From: Romeriopsis navalis LEGE 11480
Lineage (GTDB): Bacteria; Cyanobacteriota; Cyanobacteriia; Leptolyngbyales; Leptolyngbyaceae
Assembly (NCBI RefSeq): GCF_015207035.1
Contig: NZ_JADEXQ010000049.1
Coordinates: 1 to 46,412, forward strand
Length of the DNA: 46,412 bases
Direction: 5' to 3'
The first letter of the stretch is position 1. The number at the start of each line of letters is the position of its first letter. The translations under genes and the position numbers were made by a program. Positions 46,234-46,412 of this stretch are shown piece after piece. The notes beneath the pieces were generated by a model. The model was not told the DNA's origin. It searched no databases and saw nothing but the letters and a program-made list of their open reading frames with translations.

Positions 46234-46412
46234 TTAACCGTTGATAGCAGGAGCAGCAACTGCAACAGGCGCCGCTTCACCAGCAGCCAAGTCAAGCGGG
46301 AAGTTGTGAGCGTTACGCTCATGCATGACTTCCATACCCAAGTTAGCGCGGTTAACGATGTCCGCCCAAGTGTTCACCACATGACCCTCAGAGTCAATGA
46401 TGGACTGGTTGA
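46234..46412 (-). CDS. psbA: Photosystem II D1 protein, C-terminal end (gene continues beyond the window)
   Basis: The last 59 codons plus stop of psbA. The sequence has [20 protein letters not shown], then [20 protein letters not shown], including the C-terminal His and Asp ligand region of the manganese cluster. It ends in [20 protein letters not shown], so the mature Ala344 end is followed by a 16-residue extension that the CtpA protease removes. The protein belongs to the PSII reaction centre in the thylakoid membrane. The start lies outside the window. Cyanobacteria often carry several psbA copies. Which one this is cannot be told from the tail. Confidence 0.98.
   Translation of the reverse strand, partial: NQSIIDSEGHVVNTWADIVNRANLGMEVMHERNAHNFPLDLAAGEAAPVAVAAPAING

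Overview
This window comes from a cyanobacterium. It carries the C-terminal end of psbA (photosystem II D1) at the right edge. It also has a separate atpB-atpC operon, a Ctp-family processing protease, the HMBPP synthase gene ispG, a DUF3493/LPA1-like thylakoid-type small protein, a retraction ATPase of type IV pili, and frequent HIP1-type octamers GCGATCGC (for example at 211, 1236 and 42544). The sequence does not let me name a genus. Most genes look like ordinary chromosomal core genes. One stretch, about 10.6-18.4 kb, is accessory.

Layout from left to right: purT-folP on the minus strand (purine and folate metabolism). A gene-poor stretch of about 0.9 kb. An exopolysaccharide/O-antigen-type cluster on the plus strand (3.1-10.5 kb): three GT2 glycosyltransferases, a Wzx-like flippase, a chain-length co-polymerase without a kinase domain, and an O-antigen ligase/polymerase. 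A type I restriction-modification island (10.6-18.4 kb): an hsdR broken into two reading frames, hsdM, an inserted PIN toxin/antitoxin pair, an orphan antitoxin-like gene cut by a palindromic MITE-like repeat, hsdS, and a YhcG/DUF1016 PD-(D/E)XK protein. A two-gene signalling operon (18.7-23.4 kb): a REC-GGDEF-EAL c-di-GMP protein and a hybrid kinase with a periplasmic ABC-substrate-binding-like sensor. On the minus strand, a tRNA-Thr(CGU)-amine oxidase-EamA transporter unit. Then DUF3493, an SLH/beta-helix surface protein, an ABM-like protein, pyrF with two small downstream genes, a methyltransferase, two TPR proteins, an ABC-F ATPase, ispG, a Ctp protease, a PilT-like ATPase, atpB-atpC, a FadL-like outer-membrane protein, a decayed GFA-family pseudogene and psbA.

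The most unusual part is the restriction island. The PIN toxin-antitoxin pair sits between hsdM and hsdS and is bracketed by two copies of the last 13 or so codons of hsdM, the second starting exactly at the toxin stop codon. This looks like the scar of a cassette inserted at the hsdM 3' end. The interval also took a MITE-like element, hsdR is split by a frame change in its linker, and codon usage switches inside hsdM and hsdS. Together these suggest a restriction locus under repeated recombination, with an addiction module that may stabilise it.

Other notable points are a tRNA whose 3' end lies 14 nt from the start codon of an amine oxidase gene, a large hairpin between atpB and atpC, and a recognisable but broken GFA gene next to psbA. 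All functions were assigned by reading motifs by eye. No database search was run.
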